From: Mycolicibacterium rhodesiae JS60
GTDB lineage: Bacteria; Actinomycetota; Actinomycetes; Mycobacteriales; Mycobacteriaceae
Direction of reading: 5' to 3'
Length of the DNA: 64,000 bases
NCBI GenBank assembly: GCA_000230935.2
Contig: AGIQ01000002.1
Location: forward strand, 1,426,001 to 1,490,000
The notes beneath the pieces were generated by a model. The model saw nothing but the letters and a program-made list of their open reading frames with translations. It was not told the origin of the DNA and ran no database searches. The position numbers were made by a program, and so were the translations under genes. Shown piece after piece: positions 24,469-35,955 of the stretch (positions are counted from its first letter, which is position 1; each line of letters starts with the position of its first letter).

Positions 24469-26165
24469 GCGACTGCGCTGTCCGGCTTGTCGGTGATGAA
24501 CTCGGCGATCGCACGGTTGAACGGGCGCGAGCAGAGCGACAGATCGCTGTAGCGTTCCCGCAGTTCGCGTTTGAGCACCTTGCCGGTCACGCCCACCGGG
24601 AAGTCCTCGGGCTTCACTGCGATGTCGAGGACGGCGATGCGGGGATGGCCGGCGCTCGCCAGCACCTTATTGGCCTGCGCCAGCAGCCGTGCGGCCTCGG
24701 CGGGCGGCACGTCGGTGATCATGACGGCGACCGGAACGACGCGCTCACCGTGCCGGCCGGCGACGACGGCGCAATCGGTGATCGCGCTGATCTCGCTGAG
24801 CAGCATCTCCTCCATGAGGACCGAATAGCCGGTGCCCTCGGCTGTTTCGATGGCGTCCTTCGTCCGGTCGACCACGAAGATGTTGCCGTCCGCATCCTGG
24901 AACACGAAGTCACCGGTCAGCCAGTAGCCGCCGAGCTTCGAGCGGTAGGTGGTGTCGGAGTCGTTCCAGTACCCGGCGGTGATCGACGGGCCCTTGGCGC
25001 CGAAGAAGCCGACCTCACCGACCGCCGCCTTGCTGCCGTCGGGCCGCAGCACCGCGACCTCGGCGACGGGGTCGGGCTTGCCGACGCGGCGGTCCGAGCG
25101 CTCGGATGCCAGCGTGCGGGGCTGAACCACCAGACCCCACCCGAGCTCGGTCGTGCCGAAGCGGTCGTAGAAGGTCGACGGCTCCTGGTCGGCGCTGCGC
25201 TTGGCCAGGATCGCGTCGATGTGAGCACCGTGGATGGCATCGCCCATGTTCACCCAGTAATCGACCGAATCGACTGTGCCGGGCACTGTTTCGAGTGCGG
25301 CCAGCTCGGAGTAGGCGTGGGCGAAGGCCATGACACCCTTCGGGCGGTGCAGGTGCACCGCTGCGGCCAGCTCCGCACCGGTCGGGTCGTACAACGACAC
25401 CAGCGGGGTGCCCGCCAGGATCGAGTACGCGGTGTACACGATGCACCCGAGATGCGACTGCGGCTGCGCGGTCATCATCCGCTCGTGGGCGGGCTCGATG
25501 TAGTTCTCCAGACGGAAGCGCGGTCCGGCGACGCTGGACGCGTGAGTCTGGGTGACCGCCTTCGGGATTCCGGTCGTTCCCGACGAATGCATGATCGACA
25601 CCGGGTCTTCGCCGGCGTGCTTGAAACGCCAGGCGTCGGGCAGTGTGGCCGCGGGCGGCGCGGGCACGTCCTCGGCGAGCTGGACCCAGCGCAGACCGTC
25701 GAGCGAAGCGACGCCGTGGCTGATCGAAGCAAGGCGCGTGCGGTCGGTGTAGATCCCCACCGGCGTTGTGCGCTCGCACAATCCGAGGGCGAGCGCCGGC
25801 GATGCCTTGCTGTTGATCAGCACGCCGATGGCGCCCAGCTGGGCGAGAGCGTTGAGGTGGATCGTGTAGGCGAAGGTGTCCGCCATGTACAGGGCGACCC
25901 GGTCGCGCGGGCCCACCCCTTGCTCGTGGTACCAGACCGACCAGCTCTGGACCAGCGCATCGAGCTGGGCGAGGGTGAATTCGGTCTGCTCCTCGCCCGC
26001 GGTGTTGATCACCGGCCGGCCGGTGCGGATGAACGGGATGTGCGGATCGGGGTGTACGGCCATGGCCGTTGCGATCAGGTTGCCGCCGCCGAGCTCGGGC
26101 AGTACCGCGAGGTGGGAACGCTGTTCGGGCGTCAGCAGTGCGGTGGTGGCGAAGGACGTGGACAT
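24465..26165 (-). CDS. AMP-forming acyl-CoA synthetase-like ligase, candidate diazotase
   Basis: A 566-residue ANL-superfamily enzyme: core A3 HSSGTTGIPKAV, A5 YDRFGTTELGW, A7 YWLTGDF, A8 VDRTKD, and the C-terminal catalytic lysine in GKVLKREL. It has a strong AAGGAG Shine-Dalgarno. Most family members activate carboxylates. In ANS-pathway clusters, homologues such as CreM use ATP and nitrite to diazotise an aryl amine. Co-occurrence here with a nitrite-forming pair and an aryl-amine pathway makes that role attractive, but plain carboxylate activation is equally compatible with the motifs. Confidence 0.85.
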   Translation of the reverse strand: MSTSFATTALLTPEQRSHLAVLPELGGGNLIATAMAVHPDPHIPFIRTGRPVINTAGEEQTEFTLAQLDALVQSWSVWYHEQGVGPRDRVALYMADTFAYTIHLNALAQLGAIGVLINSKASPALALGLCERTTPVGIYTDRTRLASISHGVASLDGLRWVQLAEDVPAPPAATLPDAWRFKHAGEDPVSIMHSSGTTGIPKAVTQTHASSVAGPRFRLENYIEPAHERMMTAQPQSHLGCIVYTAYSILAGTPLVSLYDPTGAELAAAVHLHRPKGVMAFAHAYSELAALETVPGTVDSVDYWVNMGDAIHGAHIDAILAKRSADQEPSTFYDRFGTTELGWGLVVQPRTLASERSDRRVGKPDPVAEVAVLRPDGSKAAVGEVGFFGAKGPSITAGYWNDSDTTYRSKLGGYWLTGDFVFQDADGNIFVVDRTKDAIETAEGTGYSVLMEEMLLSEISAITDCAVVAGRHGERVVPVAVMITDVPPAEAARLLAQANKVLASAGHPRIAVLDIAVKPEDFPVGVTGKVLKRELRERYSDLSLCSRPFNRAIAEFITDKPDSAVA

Positions 26166-26202
26166 CGGTGAAACTCCTTGTTGTCGAAGGTGATTGGGTG
26201 AA

Positions 26203-27425
26203 CTAGAACCCGAGGGCGCGCGCGGCGGTCTCGAGGTGGTGCTGTTGGTGCAGGGCGGACACCGCGAAGCGCATCAGGCCGGTGCCCTTCGCGACGGTGG
26301 GGTAGAAGGCGGGCAGGACCAGCACGCCGGCCTGCTTCAACCGGCGGGCGGCGGCGAACGCCTTGTCCTCGGTGTCGAAGACGGCGCCGCGGACCGGCGA
26401 GTGCATCCCGGCGTTGACGAGCGTTCCGGCGGTCAGGCGGTCGAACTCGGCGGCGTTGCGCCACAGCTGCTGCTGCAGGTCGGCGGCCTGGCCGTCGACG
26501 TGCAACCAGGCGGCGGCGACGTTGGCCGCGAGCATCGGGACCATGATCGAGTGTCCGAACACCAATGGGTTGGCGAACTTTCGCAGCACCCGCATGTCGT
26601 CCTCACTCGGCACGACCACGAACCCGCCCGCCCCGCCGAACGCCTTGGACAGCGAGCCGGCCAGCATGACATTCTCCGGCAGCGTGCCGCCGAGGGCCTC
26701 GAACGCGTAGCCCGCGCCGAGTCGCCCTTCGATCGAAACCCCGTGGGCATCATCCACATACAGGTGGCCGCCGAACGGTTCGAGGATGGCGTGCATCCCC
26801 GCCACGTCGATCAGGCCGCCCATCGAGCCGACCCCGTCGACCAGCACGATCGGCGTGCGGCCGGTGGCGGCGATCTCGCGGACCGCCTTGGGCAGTGCGG
26901 CCGGGTCGGTCATGTCGAAGCGGCGGGTCGGCCCGATCTGCTCGAGCACACCGCGGATCACCTGGATCGAGGCGTGCGCGGTCTTCTCGACCAGGAACGA
27001 GACGCCGGCCTCGGACACCGGAAAGCTGGGCAGCGCACCGGCGCCGAGCAGCGGCAGCACACCGAGGTGGACGTTACTGACCGAGGTGAAGGCCGCCACC
27101 TTGGCGCCCCCGTACATCACGGACAGCAGGTCTTCCAGCTCGGCGAGATACGGCGGACGCCCCCGGTTACGCGAGGTGGAGAAGTGCAGGCCGAAGCGGT
27201 TCATCGCCTCGGTCGCCGCGGCGATCAGATCCGGGTGCGACTCCAGCCCGAGGTAGGAGCACGACACGAATTCGACGGCGTCGCTGCCGTCGGCCAGTGT
27301 GACCTGCTTGCCGTCCCGTGCGGTGATGACGTGCCCGGTGAGGCCTTCGGCGAAGGCCCGGTCGAGCGAGTCGGAGGTCTTGCTGACTCGGGACGCGACC
27401 CAGTTGGGGCGGCTCATCAGTTCGG

Positions 27426-27429
<4 letters not shown>
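26203..27429 (-). CDS. Alpha-oxoamine-synthase-like PLP enzyme (KBL/AONS fold)
   Basis: A 408-residue fold-type I PLP enzyme. It has SCSYLGLESHP near the start, the PLP-aspartate region YVDDAHGVSIEG and the Schiff-base lysine in GSLSKAFGGAGG. These place it with 8-amino-7-oxononanoate synthase, KBL and ALA synthase, which condense an acyl-CoA with an amino acid, usually with loss of CO2. It does not match the housekeeping biotin or haem enzymes closely. Here it might join a cluster acyl thioester to an amino acid. ATGA overlap with the dehydrogenase gene. Confidence 0.85.
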
Positions 27430-30720
<3,291 letters not shown>

Positions 30721-30747
30721 GGCTCGATCTCCTTCTCAGAAATTCCG

Positions 30748-32118
30748 TTAACCGCTGATTCCGTGCTGGTAGAGGACCGGCACCTTGCCCCGCTTGGTGC
30801 GAGCGAACTGATGCACGCCCGCTCGCTGCACCTCGAAGTTCAGGCACCGCGGGCTCACGATCACCTCGTGGATTTCGTGGGCGTGCTGCATGGCCGCGCG
30901 GGCCGCGTCGGTGGTGAATCGGGGTGGGGTAGAGGCTGTTACGAGCAGCAGCACCCGGTACCGGTGGCCCTCCCACAGGACCTGCAGTTGGCAGTCGGCC
31001 GGCCCGGCCACACCCAGCGGAGCCAACGCCGCCAGCAGGTGGTCGCTGGAGAACGTGATGGTGTCGACGGTCATCGAATTCGGCATGCGGCCCAGCAGCA
31101 GCACCGAGCGGGCAGCGCTGCCGCAGGCGCAGGCGTCGGTCATGAACATCCCGCGGTCGCCGAGGCGGTAGCGCACCAGCGCCATCCCCGATGTGGTCAG
31201 GGGTGTGACGACGAGTTCGCCCGGTGTTCCGGCGGGCACCGGGCGGCCTGCCTCGTCGACGACCTCCAGCACGTTGGCGTCTTCGTGGACGTGGTGCATG
31301 CCGGTCGTCTGGTGGTGGCACTGGTAGCCCAGGGGGCCGGTCTCGGATGTCGAGTAGGCCAGTGAGCGCACCACCAGATCCGGTGCCGCCGAGCGCACGA
31401 TGCGTTCCCGCTCGGCGCCCAGCGATTCGCCGATGAACAGAAAGTTCTGCAGCGGCAGGTCGGGGGTTCCCGCCAGCAGCTCGGCGCCGTAGGCCGGTGA
31501 GGACACCAAGGTGTCGATCCCGTGTGCCTCGATGACGGCGGCGGCGTCGGCGGTCGCGGTCAGCTCGCCCATGGCGAAGGAGAGCGCCGGCAGGGAGCGG
31601 GTGATGTCCTGGACGAACAGGAACGCTCCGTTGAGGTCTCCGGGCCACAGGCAGTTCGCCACCCGCGCCGGCGGTGTCGGCAAGGCCGCGCGGACGCCGC
31701 GCACACCGAGGTGTCCGACGCGGTCGGTGAAGTCCCAGGAGTGGTAGAGGACCTTGGGCCGGCTGGCGGTGCCGCTGGAGCGCAGGACGAGTCCGGGGCT
31801 CTGGTCGAAGAGGAGGTCAGCCGAATGCGGCGGGCAGCCGGCGGACAGATCCGCGGCGGACAGCAGCGGCAGCACGGCGAGGTCGTCGGCGGTGGCGGTG
31901 GGGTCCAGCACCCCGAGTCCGGGGAAGCGCCGCGACACGTTGGTGGACCCGTGCGCGGCGCTCAGGGTGGCTCGCAAGTTGTGCTGCTGGGTGGCCTCGA
32001 TCTCGTCGCGGGACAGCACGTCGAGGTTGTCCGCGAGGCGGATACCTGCCACATCGCGGAAGCTCGGCCGGGCCGCGCTGCGGTGCGTTGTCGCCGGGTG
32101 GGGCAGGTACGTGGTCAT
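30748..32118 (-). CDS. PaaK-like adenylate-forming ligase
   Basis: A 456-residue enzyme of the phenylacetate-CoA ligase branch of ANL enzymes. VLRSSGTASRPKVLYH is the nucleotide motif; AYSTSETGPLG and VRYRLGDRGMF follow, with a Cys pair in ACACGSA as in PaaK-type proteins. It would activate an aryl or amino acid as AMP ester or thioester. It is the first gene of operon 1; the ATG stands 7 bp after the -10-like GACTAT with no Shine-Dalgarno, so translation is probably leaderless. Confidence 0.87.
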   Translation of the reverse strand: MTTYLPHPATTHRSAARPSFRDVAGIRLADNLDVLSRDEIEATQQHNLRATLSAAHGSTNVSRRFPGLGVLDPTATADDLAVLPLLSAADLSAGCPPHSADLLFDQSPGLVLRSSGTASRPKVLYHSWDFTDRVGHLGVRGVRAALPTPPARVANCLWPGDLNGAFLFVQDITRSLPALSFAMGELTATADAAAVIEAHGIDTLVSSPAYGAELLAGTPDLPLQNFLFIGESLGAERERIVRSAAPDLVVRSLAYSTSETGPLGYQCHHQTTGMHHVHEDANVLEVVDEAGRPVPAGTPGELVVTPLTTSGMALVRYRLGDRGMFMTDACACGSAARSVLLLGRMPNSMTVDTITFSSDHLLAALAPLGVAGPADCQLQVLWEGHRYRVLLLVTASTPPRFTTDAARAAMQHAHEIHEVIVSPRCLNFEVQRAGVHQFARTKRGKVPVLYQHGISG

Positions 32119-32202
32119 GACTCAAATAGTCGTGACCTGCGGCTTCTGGCGTAATCGCCGCGAAGACCAGATTCCCGCTGTCGATAGGGAAGGTTTTTCT
32201 AT
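32119..32202 (-). promoter_or_regulatory. Cluster promoter copy 1 (PaaK-like operon), leaderless
   Basis: On the minus strand: TAGAAAAACCT (32201-32191), 31 bp, GGCGATTACGC (32159-32149), 17 bp, GACTAT (32131-32126), 7 bp, ATG. Box sequences and the 31- and 17-bp spacings equal those of copy 2 at 21258-21340; GGTCAC before GACTAT is also shared. Around the upstream box, GATAG and CTATC form a short inverted repeat here. Confidence 0.8.
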
Positions 32203-32351
32203 CCCTGGAGGAAGGATCGGTAGGGCCGTACTCCAATTCCGCGATGGCCCACGTATTGAGGACCAATGGCCTGCAAAAAGTCATTTTCCGGTCTTGCCAG
32301 CGTGCTATATCAGAGTTGAATCGTCGTATACGTCAATATTCGGGGGAAACA

Positions 32352-34574
32352 ATGGCAACTCAGCACATCGGTCGGGTCGGGGCGTTGGCACTGGCTCTGG
32401 GTGTCGGCGGGGTGATCGCGGCGCTGCCTGCGGTCGCCGCCGCGGACACCGGCAACTCGGGTAAGACGACGTCTTCGGCGGATTCGTCGGCGAAGGCAGG
32501 GCCGAAGGCGCGCAGCACCGGCGCCGGGTCGGCCAAGAAAGCTCAGTCCGCGTCCGTGATCACGGTGTCCACCGGGCACTCGCTGAGGGCAGCGAACCGC
32601 GTCAAGCTGGACTCGGTGGGCGGTGGCGGCAACCCGGGTGCCCCGCTGGCCACTCCGCTGGAGTTGGCGGGTCTGGCCCTGCGTCGTGAGTTGTCGAGTG
32701 CCAACGCCACGGTGCTGCCGGCGGCGGTCGTGACCACCGGTGAGCCGGCCGCCGCAGTGCCTGCTGCCGGCACCACGATGACGGACTGGACCGCCAACGT
32801 TGCGCCCGCCCTCACCAACTTCATCAAGACCGGAATCGGCTTCGCCGGGTTGAGCGCTGAGAAGCAAGCGTTCGTCAACGCGGTGCTGCCCACCGTCGTC
32901 GAGTTGATGGGTAACGCCTACACCAAGACCTCACTGGGCGGCGCCCTGACCAGCCTGGCCAACAACCAGGCGCTCCTGGACTTGGTCACCGATGAGGTCC
33001 AGACCCTGGCCATCGCCAACGGATTCACCCCGGGCGCCGCCCACGTCGCCGGCCAGGCGATGGGATACCTCGCGCAGACCCTATTGGGCAACACGGCTGT
33101 CCAGAACGCGGTCAGCACTTTGGCGCACACGCTGACGGTGGTTCCCAACGGCGACATCGATGCCCTGCTCGCTAACCTGAGCTCGCCGACCTACACCCTG
33201 AACGACCTTATCGAGCAGGACGTTCAGCAAAGCGCGCCTGCGTTCGTGACGGGCCTGCCGGTCCTGCTGGCCGACCAGGCTCTGCGTGCCGCGGTGTTCA
33301 GCGCGCTCAAGGGCTCCGCGCATGTGCTCGTCGGGCTGAGCGGCTGGCAGGAAGATCCGTCGTCCGCGTTCGTCACCTTCATCGGTGATCAGGTCGAACT
33401 CGCGGTCGGTCAAGGCACGGTCTCCGATCCTGTGACCGCCGTCGTCGCACTCGCGGGACGTGCTGCGGTAGAACACATTCTGAGCTCGGCGGTGATCATC
33501 GACGGCGCGATCGGCACGGTCGAGACCACCGTGTCGACGTTCCTCGACTATGCGGGCGTTGGGACCGCTCTGACGAATGCTGCGAACTCGGTCGCACAGG
33601 CCATGGCTACTGGAACCGAGGCGGAAGTGCAGGCGGCGTTGGATGCCGCGACGCTGGCGTTGCAGACCAACCCCGATATTCCGCTGGCCCTCGGTCAAGC
33701 GCTCAAGGGCGCGGTGAAGTCCGTCATAGGTAACACCGGCCTGGTCAACGAGATCACCACGACGGTCGAGACATTCGTCAACGACGTGGCCACCGACCCA
33801 ACGATCCGGGCTGCGTTGATCGCCCAACTGGGCGAGAAGTACGGCGACGAGATCGTCGACGTGCTGAACAATCCGGCCGCGATGGACAAGTTGATCGGCT
33901 CGATCACGACCGCCGTGCCGAAGTTCCTGGCGGCGAAGGGAGTTGCGGACGCGCTGAGCGAAGCCGCGAACCAGCTCGTCATCGCGGTGTTCAACAGCGA
34001 CGATCCGAACGCGGCGGTAGCTAGTATCTTGCTTGCGCTGCAAGAAAATCCAGCGATCAAGGCTGCGTTGGATTCCACCGTCAGCGCCGCGGTGCGTGGC
34101 TTCCTGAGTGTCAACGCCCTGGAAGACGCTGCGACCAGGATCGTGGGGTACGCGGTCCAGGACTTCTTCGACTCGGCGGGGATCGACAACCCGACCTTGG
34201 AGCGGGTGGCGTCCAACGCGGTGAAGGCCGCGGTGAGTTCGCTTCTGGGCGATGGGTCGGTGCGGAATCTGATCGGCAGCCTCGCCGGGGATCTCGCGGC
34301 GGGTAAGCCGGCGGGCACTGTGGTGAAGTCCTTGGTGAACAGCGTCCTTGGCAGCCCAGGACTGCAGCTCGCCGTCGGTCAAGCCGTGGGTGCAGCGGTG
34401 GCCTCGGCATTCGTGGGCGGCCCTGTCGGCTATGTGCTTGGCCAATTCTTCGGGATCCAGACCGGTCTGTTCATCGCCGTGAACGCACTCCCCCTGCTGC
34501 TGGTGGTCCGTTCCGGCCTACTGGACTCGCTGTTCGCGCAACTCAATTCACTGGCGGCAGTGGGCGTGGCCTGA
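32352..34574 (+). CDS. Secreted Ala/Val-rich helical protein, paralogue 1
   Basis: A 740-residue exported protein. The N-terminus IGRVGALALALGVGGVIAA is a mycobacterial signal peptide type, followed by a low-complexity Ser/Lys linker (SGKTTSSADSSAKAG). The rest is a long run of helical segments with recurring ALxxAVxxLxGN and NPxxxLALGQALKGAV-like patterns, ending in a hydrophobic tail (VNALPLLLVVRSGLL). I know no function; a cell-envelope role is possible. The ATG at 32352 follows GGGGGAA. It shares signal and layout with the protein at 35956. It is divergent from the biosynthetic cluster. Confidence 0.82.
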   Translation: MATQHIGRVGALALALGVGGVIAALPAVAAADTGNSGKTTSSADSSAKAGPKARSTGAGSAKKAQSASVITVSTGHSLRAANRVKLDSVGGGGNPGAPLATPLELAGLALRRELSSANATVLPAAVVTTGEPAAAVPAAGTTMTDWTANVAPALTNFIKTGIGFAGLSAEKQAFVNAVLPTVVELMGNAYTKTSLGGALTSLANNQALLDLVTDEVQTLAIANGFTPGAAHVAGQAMGYLAQTLLGNTAVQNAVSTLAHTLTVVPNGDIDALLANLSSPTYTLNDLIEQDVQQSAPAFVTGLPVLLADQALRAAVFSALKGSAHVLVGLSGWQEDPSSAFVTFIGDQVELAVGQGTVSDPVTAVVALAGRAAVEHILSSAVIIDGAIGTVETTVSTFLDYAGVGTALTNAANSVAQAMATGTEAEVQAALDAATLALQTNPDIPLALGQALKGAVKSVIGNTGLVNEITTTVETFVNDVATDPTIRAALIAQLGEKYGDEIVDVLNNPAAMDKLIGSITTAVPKFLAAKGVADALSEAANQLVIAVFNSDDPNAAVASILLALQENPAIKAALDSTVSAAVRGFLSVNALEDAATRIVGYAVQDFFDSAGIDNPTLERVASNAVKAAVSSLLGDGSVRNLIGSLAGDLAAGKPAGTVVKSLVNSVLGSPGLQLAVGQAVGAAVASAFVGGPVGYVLGQFFGIQTGLFIAVNALPLLLVVRSGLLDSLFAQLNSLAAVGVA

Positions 34575-34595
34575 CGGTCGTCGGCGCTGTCACTC

Positions 34596-34648
34596 ATTGA
34601 GCGTTGACGCTGCGAAAACGCCGCTCGATTGAGGCGTCAACGCTCAAT
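34596..34648. terminator. Bidirectional terminator with 15-bp stem
   Basis: ATTGAGCGTTGACGC (34596-34610) and its perfect complement GCGTCAACGCTCAAT (34634-34648) enclose a 23-base loop between two convergent genes. The right arm covers the stop codon of the DUF2855 gene. Confidence 0.75.
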
Positions 34649-35732
34649 CAACGCACAGGATGTGGCCCTCGCTGGCCGGCACGGTGCCGTCCAGCAGCGC
34701 GGTATAGGACCGCTCGACGGCGTCTCGGCCCTGGCCCCTCACCACGGTCAACCAGGGGTGGTCGGCCTTGGTGACGGGCTCCATGAACGCCGTCCACGCC
34801 GCGGCCATCTGCTCCTGGAAGCCGGCCGGGCCCCAATCGGCGATCCGCTTGCGAGCTTGTTCGGGCGCGAAGAACAACACCGGCGCAGGGCCCGGCAGGT
34901 CACCGCCGCCGCCCAGGGCATCCCAATGGGTGGCGCCGACCGAACAGCTGTAGGTCAGCTGATCGCCCAGCCGGCGATGCACGGCCGCGCGCACGCCTGC
35001 GTCGCCGCTGAAATCGACGTACACCGATGCGGTCTCGGGCAGCGCCGTCGCGATATCGCCGTAGCACAGCACGTCGTCGTAACAGCCCAGCGCGCGGGTG
35101 AATTCGGCGTTGGCCGGCGATGTGAGTCCGACGACGGTGACCGCCTGACGCCGGGCAAGGCAGAACGCGGTGCCGTAGGCGGTCTTGCTCGACGCACTGG
35201 ACATGACCACCGTGCTCGCACCGAAAAAGGCGTTGTCCGTGAGGAAGTCGTCGATCAGGAACGAGGTGGCGAACAATGGACGCAGCAACGCCTGCTGCGC
35301 CTCGCGATCCGGCCGATACCCCGGATCGGCGCTGCACCGCGCGTACTGGTGGTAGATCGGATGCAATGATTGCCGGTGCTGCGCGCCGTCGGTGAAACCA
35401 CCGGGATGCACCCCGGTGGCCTGCAGCACGATCTCGTCGCCGATCGGCCAGTAGCCATAGAAGCGTTCGCCGACTTCAACTCCGGGACAACGTGATTCGA
35501 TCACGGAAGCGAAGCCCCACACCGGAACGCAGCCCGTCGCGGCATCGCCTGTCGGGAAGAACTGCCAATAGTTCATGACATCGCCGAGTGCTGCGTAGGT
35601 GATGTTGTTCGACGTCAGCGCGAACGTGTCGATCCGCAGCCGGACATCGCCGTCATTGGGGGATGTCGCGGGCGACTCGGCCCACTGGAATGCGCGCAGG
35701 TCGTTGCGTTCCACCATCAGACGTGTGCTCAT
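34644..35732 (-). CDS. DUF2855-family protein (MDR/quinone-oxidoreductase-like)
   Basis: A 362-residue protein with the layout of a medium-chain dehydrogenase: an N-terminal GroES-like part (TFALTSNNITYAALGDVM, FFPTG), then a Rossmann-like part (STVVMSSASSKTAYGTAF, VVGLTSPANAEF). The glycine motif is altered (SSASSKTA), as is typical of DUF2855. Substrate unknown. It sits alone between two paralogous secreted proteins on the opposite strand, separated by a stem-loop. Confidence 0.85.
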   Translation of the reverse strand: MSTRLMVERNDLRAFQWAESPATSPNDGDVRLRIDTFALTSNNITYAALGDVMNYWQFFPTGDAATGCVPVWGFASVIESRCPGVEVGERFYGYWPIGDEIVLQATGVHPGGFTDGAQHRQSLHPIYHQYARCSADPGYRPDREAQQALLRPLFATSFLIDDFLTDNAFFGASTVVMSSASSKTAYGTAFCLARRQAVTVVGLTSPANAEFTRALGCYDDVLCYGDIATALPETASVYVDFSGDAGVRAAVHRRLGDQLTYSCSVGATHWDALGGGGDLPGPAPVLFFAPEQARKRIADWGPAGFQEQMAAAWTAFMEPVTKADHPWLTVVRGQGRDAVERSYTALLDGTVPASEGHILCVD

Positions 35733-35955
35733 ACGGCTGCGCTCGCTTGCTGGACCTCGATGACGGCCTGCAAGGTCACCGCCGAAAGCTGGCCTTCCAC
35801 TCGGTGGATCTTAGGGGAATCCGCGCCGGTAGCCGGGGTAATCAACAATTTGGCATGCGTTATTCGGGCCGTACACCGGCGCGTCACCGGGGCAGTGTGC
35901 TATACCCCTAGCAAATTAGCTTGATCGTCAACATCACTACATCGGGGTAGGTGTC

